This document shows positions 54,690-63,673 of a DNA stretch of 64,000 nt, one piece after another (positions within the stretch are counted from its first letter, which is position 1; each line of letters starts with the position of its first letter). The stretch lies in assembly GCA_030427885.1 (NCBI GenBank), contig JAUICM010000003.1, positions 310,001-374,000 of the forward strand. The letters run 5' to 3'. Made by a program: the position numbers and the translations under genes. The DNA is from Rhodothermia bacterium (GTDB lineage: Bacteria > Bacteroidota > Rhodothermia > Balneolales > Balneolaceae). The notes below the pieces were generated by a model. That model made no database searches. It worked only from the letters and a program-made list of their open reading frames with translations, and was not told the origin of the DNA.

Positions 54690-56768
54690 ATGAAACGTTT
54701 ACTTTCTTTTCTGGTCCTTACCACCATTTCTGCATCAACCGCTTTTTCGCAAACAGGTACTGATGCTCTGAATTTAAAATCGATCTTTCACGAACCTTAC
54801 ATTCCCGGGAACAGGCCTTCCTTCGCCGGGTTTTCCCCTGACGGTAAAACACTGTACTACCGTTGGCAGTCACAAGATGATGAGAAAACCAAGACTCACA
54901 TGACGGATCTGAAAGGTAAAGATCTGGGCGTTGCACCGGATGATCTTCAACGCTTCTATACCACCTCCCCAAATGGAAAAATGCTGGTGTATCAACAGAA
55001 GGGAGACCTTGTGATTTCCGACGCAGAATTTAAAAACAGCAGAACCATTGTCGCTTCAAAAGCCTTTGACTATGATGCCACCTGGAGCTCTGATGGTACT
55101 CAATTGGCTTATGTAGCAAACGGGGACGTATGGATCACCGGAATCGGAGAATCTTATATCAAACAGGTAACAGGAAAAGACGATAACTCACCAAGCTATA
55201 ATATTGTAGACTGGGCAGGATCAAACCGACTCGTACTTTCACAATCTGATAATTCAGATGCTAAAGAGTATTACTTCCCCGAATATGTTGACACCTACGT
55301 AAAAACCGGAGCCTCAAAACGTGGACTATCCACTACCATAGTATCTGCAGTTGATATCAAGAGTGGTAAGATATCAGAACTATTCAGGGAGAAAGGATGG
55401 ACCTCCGTGAGGGTAAGTCCTACTGGTAATTTTGCTGTCACTGATTTTGCTGACCCAGCAATGAAGAAACGAGAGATCATATCTTACGACCTGGTTAATG
55501 ACACTTCATATGTCCTTTTTGAAGATTCTACCAAAGGCTGGTTGTATGGCCGAACTATCGAATTTGTACCTGGTTCTGATAAGCTGATGTTTCAAAGTGA
55601 GCGTGATGGATGGAATCACATCTATACAGTGAATTCTGATGGAACCGGAATGAAACAGCATACTCATGGTGCGTATGATATTCCTTTCGCCGAGTTCATT
55701 GATAACAAGACTATGGTAATCGCCACCAGTAAGAATGATCCGGGCGATATTCAATTGTACAAACTTGACCTGAATTCCGATAAACAGGAAGCACTAACCA
55801 GTGACGAAGGCCACCGCCGTAGCTTCTCTCTGGGTCCAAACAAACGATATGTGGTTTATGCAAAAACCTATTTCAATCAACCTGCCGACCTTTATCTGAT
55901 AGATATCAAAAAACCCGGAAAAGAGATCCAACTCACCCACTCTGTGCCTGAAAGCTTCAACGACATAAACTGGCAAAAAGAAGATTACGTGCGCTTCACC
56001 AGTCGCGATGGTGAGACACAGCTATCAGCTTCTATCCTCAAACCTGCTGTGATTGATGAAGAAAATGGAAACCCGGTTGTGGTGTTTGTACACGGCGCCG
56101 GTTCGCTCCAGAATGTATTTAAAGGATGGAGCTTTAGTTATTGGCGGGAATACATGTTCAACCAGTTCCTGACCCTGAACGGATATTATGTGATCGAAGT
56201 GGATTACCGTCACAGCACCGGATATGGTCGAAAGTTCCGCGAGGATGTAACTAATTGGATGGGTAAATATGAAACCGAAGACATCCAGGATGGATTGAGT
56301 TACCTGGCAGAAAACTATGCTTCCGTGGACACTTCAAATGTCGGGATCTATGGAGGAAGTTACGGTGGCTTTATGGCACTCTATGCTGTGGGTGTTGCTC
56401 CTCAATCATTTGATGCCGCCGCAGGACTCCGATCCGTAACGAACTGGGAAAATTACTACCACACTAATCCATGGTACACACTTCCAAGACTTGGAACTCC
56501 TGAATCGGATTCCCTTAATTACGCCCGTAGCTCACCAATCACTTATGCAGACTCTCTTACCAAACCTGTGCTCTTGCTTCATGGTCTCATCGATAATAAT
56601 GTCGGCTTCCAGGATGCTGCGCAATATATCGAGCGCCTTATTCAATCTGGCAACGAGAATTTTGAGATGATGATGTATCCAAGTGAACGGCATAGTTTTC
56701 AGGATCCTGATTCCTGGTACGATGAATACCGCCGGATCTTTGAATTTTTTGAGAAACATTTGAAATAG
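54690..56768 (+). CDS. Prolyl oligopeptidase-family serine peptidase (S9), exported
   Basis: A 692-residue S9 peptidase with signal peptide 1-21 (ending AFSQ). Residues about 30-440 are a beta-propeller (ATWSSDGTQLAYVANGD, LMFQSERDGWNHIY), which gates access. The alpha/beta-hydrolase domain follows with Ser557 (GGSYGGFMA), Asp635 (HGLIDNNVG) and His668 (SERHSFQD). The fold and motifs resemble dipeptidyl peptidase IV-like enzymes of the envelope that trim peptides. Followed by no clear terminator. Confidence 0.93.
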   Translation: MKRLLSFLVLTTISASTAFSQTGTDALNLKSIFHEPYIPGNRPSFAGFSPDGKTLYYRWQSQDDEKTKTHMTDLKGKDLGVAPDDLQRFYTTSPNGKMLVYQQKGDLVISDAEFKNSRTIVASKAFDYDATWSSDGTQLAYVANGDVWITGIGESYIKQVTGKDDNSPSYNIVDWAGSNRLVLSQSDNSDAKEYYFPEYVDTYVKTGASKRGLSTTIVSAVDIKSGKISELFREKGWTSVRVSPTGNFAVTDFADPAMKKREIISYDLVNDTSYVLFEDSTKGWLYGRTIEFVPGSDKLMFQSERDGWNHIYTVNSDGTGMKQHTHGAYDIPFAEFIDNKTMVIATSKNDPGDIQLYKLDLNSDKQEALTSDEGHRRSFSLGPNKRYVVYAKTYFNQPADLYLIDIKKPGKEIQLTHSVPESFNDINWQKEDYVRFTSRDGETQLSASILKPAVIDEENGNPVVVFVHGAGSLQNVFKGWSFSYWREYMFNQFLTLNGYYVIEVDYRHSTGYGRKFREDVTNWMGKYETEDIQDGLSYLAENYASVDTSNVGIYGGSYGGFMALYAVGVAPQSFDAAAGLRSVTNWENYYHTNPWYTLPRLGTPESDSLNYARSSPITYADSLTKPVLLLHGLIDNNVGFQDAAQYIERLIQSGNENFEMMMYPSERHSFQDPDSWYDEYRRIFEFFEKHLK

Positions 56769-56973
56769 AATTCGATCTCAGACTATTTCCAGGGAACTTC
56801 CAAGAAAAACCACCTGTTGGGCACCCGGGAAGATTACGCTCTTTTTGGATCATTATGTCAGTTTGTTGATCACGGGTTCAATGTAACGAGTGTTTGGTAT
56901 GTTATTTGCTCACAGCATTTCATTAATAATTTCATTCATTCAATACTTCTTGGATTCAACCTCACTCATTAGC

Positions 56974-58008
56974 ATGACTTTACTTTGGATATTGGGCGTT
57001 CTCTCCATCATCATTCTACTTATTCTTTCAATTGGTGGCTGGATGTCTGCTCCTGTATACAAAGGACCAACATCAGCTCATTTCGATGGCAAAAAATTCA
57101 TCAATAATGATGGCTATGATGAAAAGGGAACTATTGATCTCCTGAAATGGGCATTTACCCGAAAACCGGGTGAGTGGAAAGAAATAACGGAAACAGATAT
57201 TGAATACGGTCCAAAACCAGTGGAACGTGTGAACGATTCAACCCAGGTGTTTACGTATGTAAATCACTCTTCTTTTCTGATCCAGACTGATGGATTGAAT
57301 ATTCTCACTGATCCGGTATGGAGTATGCGTGTTAGTCCATTTAGTTTTGCCGGCCCTAAACGTATGAGGCCTCCGGGAATTCGTTTCGAAGACCTTCCCC
57401 CCATCGACCTGGTATTGATCAGCCACAACCATTACGATCATCTGGACATCAGTACTCTAAAGAAGTTAAAAGCCGATCATGATCCTTTATTCATAACACC
57501 ACTTGGAGTCGATCTATATCTGAATAAAGAAGGCATCACAAAAACCACCTCCCTTGATTGGTGGCAGGAAACAGAAATTTCTGAATCTGTAGATGTTGCC
57601 GCTGTTCGAGCTCAGCATTTTTCGAGCCGTGGAATGTTTGACCGGGACAAAACTCTATGGGCTGGTTTTGTGATCAAATCCCAAAAAGGGAATATTTACT
57701 TTGCCGGAGATACCGGATATAACAGCTTCTTTAAAGAGATAGGTGAACGCTATTCACCAATCAAAACATCACTGATCCCAATTGGCGCATATATTCCCCG
57801 ATGGTTTATGAGTCCGGTTCATGTTGACCCGCAGCAGGCAGTACAAATTCATAATGATGTGGGTTCAGAACTCAGTATCGGGATGCACTATGGAACTTTT
57901 CCTTTGGCTGACGACGGCCATGATGAACCGATCAACGAGTTCAATGACGCCGTTGGAGATGAAAATTTTGTCCTTATCGGAGAAGGAGAACGATTGGTTC
58001 GGGATTAA
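56974..58008 (+). CDS. Membrane-anchored MBL-fold metallo-hydrolase (NAPE-PLD-like)
   Basis: 345 residues from the ATG at 56974, which begins a single membrane segment (LLWILGVLSIIILLILS); a frame extension to 56890 would add 28 residues of unclear value. The metallo-beta-lactamase domain has HxHxDH as SHNHYDHLD, further ligands in AQHFSSRG, FAGDTGYN and IGMHYGTF. The YVNHSSFLIQTDGLNILTDP block and GPKRMRPPGI are typical of the N-acyl-phosphatidylethanolamine phospholipase D-like group. It might act on lipids or on other phosphodiesters; substrate unknown. Confidence 0.88.
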   Translation: MTLLWILGVLSIIILLILSIGGWMSAPVYKGPTSAHFDGKKFINNDGYDEKGTIDLLKWAFTRKPGEWKEITETDIEYGPKPVERVNDSTQVFTYVNHSSFLIQTDGLNILTDPVWSMRVSPFSFAGPKRMRPPGIRFEDLPPIDLVLISHNHYDHLDISTLKKLKADHDPLFITPLGVDLYLNKEGITKTTSLDWWQETEISESVDVAAVRAQHFSSRGMFDRDKTLWAGFVIKSQKGNIYFAGDTGYNSFFKEIGERYSPIKTSLIPIGAYIPRWFMSPVHVDPQQAVQIHNDVGSELSIGMHYGTFPLADDGHDEPINEFNDAVGDENFVLIGEGERLVRD

Positions 58009-58117
58009 TAATCTGTAATACTGTTGACATGTTCTATGTCTATTGACGAAAAAACTTCCTGAAACCCTTGTTCATTTTATTCGTGCTATGTTCAATACCT
58101 TAACAAATTTTATTCTT

Positions 58118-58564
58118 ATGAGATATCTCTTTGGTCTTGTTCTGTCAATTCTATTCATCAGTAATATTTCAGCTCAGGAGTCTGCAGATAAGAACGCTGT
58201 TATGAGATCTGCAATGAATTATATTGAAGGGTTTTATGAGGGTGATACTTTGAAGCTGCAGGAAAGCCTTTCCCCACAATTACTAAAGTTCGGATACTGG
58301 AAAAGTCGTGAGACGGGCGAATATGGAGAGAAAGACTTTATGACTTTCGACCAGGCAGTTCAATATGCAAAACGGGTAGCTGAGTCTGGTAATCATCCTC
58401 CTGAAAATGCTCCAAAAAATGCTGAAGTTCTTGATCTGATGGACAAAATTGCTGTTGCTAAGGTAACCGCCTGGTGGGGATACGATTACCTTTTACTGTC
58501 AAAAGAGGATGGCAAATGGATGATTCATCAGGTTATTTGGCAGGGACCTTTTGTAGCCGAATAA
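58118..58564 (+). CDS. Exported lumazine-binding-like (NTF2-fold) protein
   Basis: 148 residues from the ATG at 58118, which opens a signal peptide (MRYLFGLVLSILFISNISAQ); the frame extends 25 codons upstream without signal features. The mature part matches the putative lumazine-binding family (Lumazine_bd_2): AMNYIEGFYEGDTLKLQESL near the start and DYLLLSKEDGKWMIHQVIWQ at the end. NTF2-fold proteins of this group have no settled function. Single gene. The 241-bp gap after it, before dnaX, shows no gene, RNA or clear terminator. Confidence 0.8.
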   Translation: MRYLFGLVLSILFISNISAQESADKNAVMRSAMNYIEGFYEGDTLKLQESLSPQLLKFGYWKSRETGEYGEKDFMTFDQAVQYAKRVAESGNHPPENAPKNAEVLDLMDKIAVAKVTAWWGYDYLLLSKEDGKWMIHQVIWQGPFVAE

Positions 58565-58805
58565 GAATTTTGTTTTCCTGATAGAATATTTTTTGAATGA
58601 TTGCTTCTACGTATCTGCACATATGAATAAAATACCTGCCAGAACAAGTCTTTTTGTTTAAAAGATCACTTGGTGGTATCTCACTTCCGTTTCTGCAATT
58701 GTCAACGCAACTGCTCATTACAAAAGTGAATCAATCTTTATTCATTATTACTATCCAAGCCCATCATTTTGTACATTCCATCAGTTAGCAAAACGATCGC
58801 AAAGA

Positions 58806-60584
58806 ATGTCAGAAACCTACCGAGCACTTACCCGAAAATACCGCCCGCAAAGTTTTGAGGATATTGTATCTCAGGAGCATGTCAGCAGTACGCTGATGAA
58901 TGCAATCCGGCAAAATCGTTTGTCTCATGCCTATATGTTTTGCGGACCTCGTGGCGTTGGTAAGACCACTATGGCGCGTGTACTTGCCCGTGTGATAAAC
59001 CAGATCGATTCAACTGTTGACGGCGAATCACTGAACCAGACCCTGAACGTCCTTGAGATGGATGCCGCTTCAAACAATAAAGTTGAAGACGTCCATCATT
59101 TACGTGAAAGCGTTCGAATTCCTCCATCCAATGGCCGTTACAAAGTGTATATCGTGGATGAGGTTCACATGCTTTCGAAAGCAGCTTTCAATGCTTTGCT
59201 TAAAACACTGGAAGAACCCCCGGAACACGCTATTTTTATATTTGCCACCACTGAACCACATAAGGTTCTGCCAACTATTTTATCGAGGGTTCAGCGTTTC
59301 GACTTTAAACGCATTGCGGTTGATGAGATCGTGCACCGGCTTCGTAAGATCGCTATAGACGAAGAGATCGCTATTGATGAAGAATCACTGCATGTGATCG
59401 CCAAGAAAGCAGACGGAGCTCTTCGTGATGCTCTTGGATTGATGGATCAGGCAATCGCCTTTTGTGGAGATACCATCACCCATAAAGAATTGCTTCAGGC
59501 GCTGAATGTGGTTGGTACCGATCGCCTGTTTCAGTTCATGAATTGTGTTAAGGAACATGATGCTGATGCCGGACTTGAGCTCATCAATACCCTTCTTCAG
59601 GAGGGATATGATATCCAGGAATTTCTGATTGGTTTAGCCGAACACTTGCGAAATTTGTATATCTCACATCACAGTCCGCAGCTTTACTTGGTAGAAGCAT
59701 CAGAAGAAACAAAGAAAAAGTATTCTGCAACTGCTTCCGATTTTTCGCGGGATGATCTGATGAGAATGCTTCATATTGTAAGTGAAGCACAGATAAAACT
59801 TAAAGACGCAAGCCAGCCAAGAATACAGTTTGAGATCACCCTGCTTAAGCTGATCCACATGGAGAGAACTGAAAGCCTGAATAAGCTTTTATCGGAGCTG
59901 GGCGAATTAAAAAAAAACTTCAGTAACCAACCAATCCTCATAAAAGAAGCTTCCGAAGCCCCGGAGAAAAAAGCTGAAGAACCCGTCTCAGAAAAACAGG
60001 AAGAAAATAATGAGCAGGAATTAGTCGAGCCCGAACCTGTTCCTGAGATCGTACCCGAGCCTGAGCCTGTAAACGATGAATATGATATGGGGCAGCCTGC
60101 TTTGGTTACGGAGATCACCCAAAAAGCACGTGTTCTGCACTTTCCAAATGGAAACGGAAATAGTACACCAGCACCGGTTTCTGAAGTTTCAATTAATGCT
60201 GATGATTCTCCGGTAAAGAAACTTATTATAGAAGATGTGAGAGCTGTTTGGGACGATTACCTTAATTCGCTGAATAATCAGGTTCCAAAAATGCTCGAAC
60301 TTCAGGTACAGCGCGCTAAACCTGCCAGGCTGAAAGGACACGAACTGATCCTTGAATGCGATAACTCATTTGCCCAGAAAATGCTGGAAGAGCAAGCCCA
60401 TGATCTTTCTTTACGAATGAAGGAACAGATTGGAGTGATGTTACGTTTTAAAGCTGAAGTGGTAAACAATACAGAAAAACAGTCAACCGCGCGTAATCCG
60501 TACGAGCGGTTTAAAGAAATACAGGAAAAAGACCCCATGGTTCGTGAACTCGTTGAACGATTTGGGGCAGAATTGGAATACTAA
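58806..60584 (+). CDS. dnaX: DNA polymerase III subunit tau/gamma
   Basis: The clamp-loader ATPase of the replicase, 592 residues. AAA+ motifs: Walker A GPRGVGKTT (47-55), Walker B region VDEVHML (117-123), sensor 1 IFATTEPHK and arginine-finger motif LSRVQRF. Residues about 370-460 are a low-complexity acidic Pro/Glu linker (EPVPEIVPEPEPV), and about 465-592 is a DUF-type C-terminal domain. Oddly, the four-cysteine zinc module normally found after Walker A is absent: residues 56-115 have no cysteine, with ARVINQIDSTVDGESLNQTL in its place. First gene of dnaX-ybaB-recR. Confidence 0.96.
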   Translation: MSETYRALTRKYRPQSFEDIVSQEHVSSTLMNAIRQNRLSHAYMFCGPRGVGKTTMARVLARVINQIDSTVDGESLNQTLNVLEMDAASNNKVEDVHHLRESVRIPPSNGRYKVYIVDEVHMLSKAAFNALLKTLEEPPEHAIFIFATTEPHKVLPTILSRVQRFDFKRIAVDEIVHRLRKIAIDEEIAIDEESLHVIAKKADGALRDALGLMDQAIAFCGDTITHKELLQALNVVGTDRLFQFMNCVKEHDADAGLELINTLLQEGYDIQEFLIGLAEHLRNLYISHHSPQLYLVEASEETKKKYSATASDFSRDDLMRMLHIVSEAQIKLKDASQPRIQFEITLLKLIHMERTESLNKLLSELGELKKNFSNQPILIKEASEAPEKKAEEPVSEKQEENNEQELVEPEPVPEIVPEPEPVNDEYDMGQPALVTEITQKARVLHFPNGNGNSTPAPVSEVSINADDSPVKKLIIEDVRAVWDDYLNSLNNQVPKMLELQVQRAKPARLKGHELILECDNSFAQKMLEEQAHDLSLRMKEQIGVMLRFKAEVVNNTEKQSTARNPYERFKEIQEKDPMVRELVERFGAELEY

Positions 60585-60601
60585 TTAAATGAATTAGGAC
60601 A

Positions 60602-60949
60602 ATGAGTGATTTTAATATGGCCGATATGTTCGGCAAGATTCAGGAAATGCAATCTAAAATGCAGGAAGCCCAGACTAAACTTGGTGAAATAGAAGTAGAG
60701 GCTGAGGCTGGCGGTGGTATGGTTAAAGTAAAGGCGAACGGAAACCGTCAGTTACTTTCCATCACGTTTGATAAAGATGTGATCGACCCGGATGACAAAG
60801 AAATGCTGGAAGACCTTGTGGTTGCCGGCGTTAATAAAGCTCTTGAAAAAGCTGACGAAGCTGCTAAAAGCCAGATGCAGGACGCCTACAAAGGAATGAT
60901 ACCCGGTGGCGGACTTCCCGGAATGGACCTTTCTAAATTTGGACTCTGA
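60602..60949 (+). CDS. ybaB: YbaB/EbfC nucleoid-associated protein
   Basis: A 115-residue DNA-binding dimer-forming protein. It has the family pattern: MFGKIQEMQSKMQEAQTKL (coiled-coil start), GGGMVKVKANGNRQLLSITFD, and a C-terminal helix with VNKALEKADEAAKSQM. The order dnaX-ybaB-recR is widely conserved. It starts 17 bp after dnaX. Confidence 0.95.
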   Translation: MSDFNMADMFGKIQEMQSKMQEAQTKLGEIEVEAEAGGGMVKVKANGNRQLLSITFDKDVIDPDDKEMLEDLVVAGVNKALEKADEAAKSQMQDAYKGMIPGGGLPGMDLSKFGL

Positions 60950-61032
60950 TGGAATTTAAAATTCAAGATGAAAAATTGAGAATGAAGTTCCTCCAATTTT
61001 TCATTTTAAATTCTTCATTTTTAATTCCATCA
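60947..61032. repeat. Long imperfect inverted repeat filling the ybaB-recR gap
   Basis: The end arms TGATGGAATT (60947-60956) and AATTCCATCA (61023-61032) are perfect complements, beginning at the ybaB stop codon and ending at the A of the recR ATG. Most of the inner sequence also pairs (AAAATTCAAGATGAAAAATTG against CAATTTTTCATTTTAAATT, cited in part). AT-rich, 86 bp. It looks like one dispersed repeat unit of the type whose spurious translation reads KFKIQD. It could fold in the mRNA and affect recR translation. Confidence 0.7.
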
Positions 61033-61634
61033 TGCAGATAACCTCCGAATATTTAGAGCGGGCTATTGAGCAGCTTTCCAAGCTTCCGGGAACTGGTCGC
61101 AAATCAGCCCAGCGTATTGCCATTCACCTTCTGAAGCAAAACGATGAATATGCTCTCAAACTTGCTAATGCCATCATCGATCTGAAAAATAAAGTTACCC
61201 GTTGTTCGGTTTGTGGGAATGTAAGTGATTCCGATCCCTGCAAGATCTGTGATAATCCAAAAAGAGAAAACGGGCAGATATGTGTGGTTGAGGAATTCAA
61301 TGATGTCTATATCATCGAGAAGACCAATGAGTTCCGTGGTCGCTACCATGTTCTGGGTGGGGTTATCTCGCCTATGGATAACATCGGACCTGATCAGCTC
61401 AGAATTCAGGATCTCCTCAAGCGCGTGGGAGGAAATGAACATATTGATGAGGTGATCCTGGCATTGAACCCCGATGCAGAAGGCGAGGCTACTTCATACT
61501 ACGTTAATAAACTGCTGATTCCCTATGAAGTGAAAGTAACCCGAATTGCCTACGGTATCCCAATGGGTACTGAACTGGAGTTTATTGATGAAGCCACATT
61601 AAGCCGTGCTTTCACAAGCAGAAGTAGTTTCTAA
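61032..61634 (+). CDS. recR: Recombination protein RecR
   Basis: A recombinational repair protein working with RecF and RecO to load RecA at gaps. The 200-residue product has the helix-hairpin-helix near the start (LSKLPGTGRKSAQRIA), the zinc finger Cys58-Cys61-Cys70-Cys73 and the Toprim domain (VVEEFNDVYIIEKTNEFRG, NPDAEGEATSYY). Typical length. It follows ybaB with the inverted repeat in between, which includes the bases upstream of its ATG. Confidence 0.97.
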   Translation: MQITSEYLERAIEQLSKLPGTGRKSAQRIAIHLLKQNDEYALKLANAIIDLKNKVTRCSVCGNVSDSDPCKICDNPKRENGQICVVEEFNDVYIIEKTNEFRGRYHVLGGVISPMDNIGPDQLRIQDLLKRVGGNEHIDEVILALNPDAEGEATSYYVNKLLIPYEVKVTRIAYGIPMGTELEFIDEATLSRAFTSRSSF

Positions 61635-61719
61635 ACTGCACTTAAAAAGTGTAAAACGGGTGGCTTCTTTATGAATTTGTGGCTTCCTTTTAGCTGATTT
61701 AACCTGAACAATATTTACC

Positions 61720-63594
61720 ATGAAAAAATTACTATCACTTTTTCTTTTAACGATTATATCCTATTCGCTTTCTGTAGCTCAGCCTGCTGATTCCTATTGG
61801 CAACAAGAAGTGGATTATACCATGGAGATCGATGTTGATGCTCCGAACCATCAATTCACTGGTAAGCAGAAGCTGGTGTACACAAATAATTCTCCTGACG
61901 AGCTAACCCGGGTGTACTACCATCTTTATTTCAACGCTTTTCAGCCCGGAAGCATGATGGACGTTCGCTCCAGAACCATTGAAGACCCTGATCGTCGTGT
62001 GATGGACCGAATCTACAATCTCCCTGAAGATGAGATCGGGTATCATCACATTCTTTCACTTAAGCAGGATGGCAAAGCTGTTGACTATGAAGTGGACGGA
62101 ACGATACTGGTTGTTGAACTTAATAAGCCTATCAAGCCGGGAAAGAAATCTACCTTCGAAATGGAATTCGAATCTCAGGTTCCTCGTCAGATCCGTCGTT
62201 CCGGTTGGGATAATGCAACTGGTGTTGAATTTTCAATGAGTCAGTGGTACCCAAAAATGTCCGAATATGATGTTCGGGGATGGAATCCGAATCCATATAT
62301 AGGTCGTGAATTTCATGGCGTATTTGGAAACTTTGACGTAAAGATCAGTATCGACAACAAATATGTTCTTGGTGGAACAGGAGTTGTGCAAAACCCAAAT
62401 GAAGTGGGTCATGGCTATGAGAATGACGGCCATCAGATCAAGTATAAAAACGATAAGATCACCTGGCACTTCAAAGCCGAAAACGTACTCGATTTCTTCT
62501 GGGCCGCTGACCCCGATTATATCCATACCACCGCACAGGTTCCTGGTGGAGCTACCATGCATTTCCTCTATCAGGAAAATCCCGACGAAAATGCTTCTAC
62601 TCAGGAAAATGCCGTTTACCGTAAAGCCTGGGAAGATCTTCCTGAAATTGCTGTGCGGGCAATGACTTATGCTAACGAACATTTTGGCAAATACCCATAC
62701 CCCCAGTTCTCAGTAATTCAGGGTGGCGATGGTGGAATGGAATACCCAATGGGTACTCTGATCAGTGGTGCAAGCCGAAGCGTTGTAGGAGTTACCGTAC
62801 ACGAAATGTTCCACAGCTGGTACCAGAATGTATTGGGTACAAATGAATCTCTGTATGCATGGATGGATGAAGGTTTTACCAGTTTTGCCACTTCTGAAAC
62901 GATCGCTGGTATCTCAGGAATAACCGGAAATCCTCATGGAGGTTCATACCGTGGCTACCGATTTATCGCAACTTCCGGAGACGAAGAGGCTCTAACCACA
63001 CACGCTGATCACTTCGTAACAAATCAGGCTTACAGTATTGCCTCTTATTCTAAAGGGGCAGTTTTCTTATACCAGCTGAGTTACATCATTGGTGATGAAG
63101 CTTTCAGAAAAGGCATGTTAGACTATCACAAAACATGGCAGCTTAAACACCCGACGGATCTGGATTTCATTCGTCTTATGGAAAGAGAATCTGGTATGAT
63201 CCTGGACTGGTACTACGAGTACTTCGTTCAAACCACAAAAACCATTGATTACGGAATCCATTCTGTTCTTGGAGATGGATCAAAAACCAAAGTAGAGATT
63301 GAGAAGATCGGATTGATGCCGATGCCACTCGATGTTGAAGTTGAATACACCGACGGCTCAAAAGAGATCTTTTATATTCCTCTTCGCATTATGAGAGGGG
63401 AAAAACCGGCTGAAAATGATACTAAAAGAACGGTCCTGGAAGACTGGCCATGGGTTCAGCCTTCTTATACCTTCACGATCCCTGCCGCTGCGTCATCTAT
63501 CAAAAGCATCACGATCGATGCAACAGAACGCCTTGCTGATGTTGAGCTTTCAAATAATACATTTGATGTTGCTGAACGTCTGATGCAGGACTAA
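61720..63594 (+). CDS. M1-family (gluzincin) metallopeptidase, exported
   Basis: A 624-residue zinc peptidase with signal peptide 1-20 (ending SVAQ). The N-terminal beta domain (about 25-240) is typical of M1 enzymes. The zinc site is complete: His361, Glu362 and His365 in VHEMFHSW, and Glu384 in MDEGFTSF, with the correct 18-residue spacing. The exopeptidase motif GGMEYP (in GDGGMEYPMGT) is present. It is probably an aminopeptidase in the periplasm that trims peptides. Followed by a clear terminator. Confidence 0.93.
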   Translation: MKKLLSLFLLTIISYSLSVAQPADSYWQQEVDYTMEIDVDAPNHQFTGKQKLVYTNNSPDELTRVYYHLYFNAFQPGSMMDVRSRTIEDPDRRVMDRIYNLPEDEIGYHHILSLKQDGKAVDYEVDGTILVVELNKPIKPGKKSTFEMEFESQVPRQIRRSGWDNATGVEFSMSQWYPKMSEYDVRGWNPNPYIGREFHGVFGNFDVKISIDNKYVLGGTGVVQNPNEVGHGYENDGHQIKYKNDKITWHFKAENVLDFFWAADPDYIHTTAQVPGGATMHFLYQENPDENASTQENAVYRKAWEDLPEIAVRAMTYANEHFGKYPYPQFSVIQGGDGGMEYPMGTLISGASRSVVGVTVHEMFHSWYQNVLGTNESLYAWMDEGFTSFATSETIAGISGITGNPHGGSYRGYRFIATSGDEEALTTHADHFVTNQAYSIASYSKGAVFLYQLSYIIGDEAFRKGMLDYHKTWQLKHPTDLDFIRLMERESGMILDWYYEYFVQTTKTIDYGIHSVLGDGSKTKVEIEKIGLMPMPLDVEVEYTDGSKEIFYIPLRIMRGEKPAENDTKRTVLEDWPWVQPSYTFTIPAAASSIKSITIDATERLADVELSNNTFDVAERLMQD

Positions 63595-63612
63595 TTGATC
63601 TTTTTAACAGAT

Positions 63613-63647
63613 AAAGGTGTAGGAGTAAAATTCTACACCTTTTTTTA
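63613..63647 (+). terminator. Rho-independent terminator after the M1 peptidase gene
   Basis: AAAGGTGTAG and CTACACCTTT form a perfect 10-bp stem with a 10-nt loop, followed by a run of T, 18 bp past the stop codon. Confidence 0.85.
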
Positions 63648-63673
63648 TTTACGCTGCTTCTGCCGTCAGTATT

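Noticed and set aside
58565-58805. tRNA, 4.5S RNA or other small RNA upstream of dnaX
   Set aside because: No cloverleaf, TPsiC-arm sequence or conserved SRP RNA motif could be found in this gap or in others checked.
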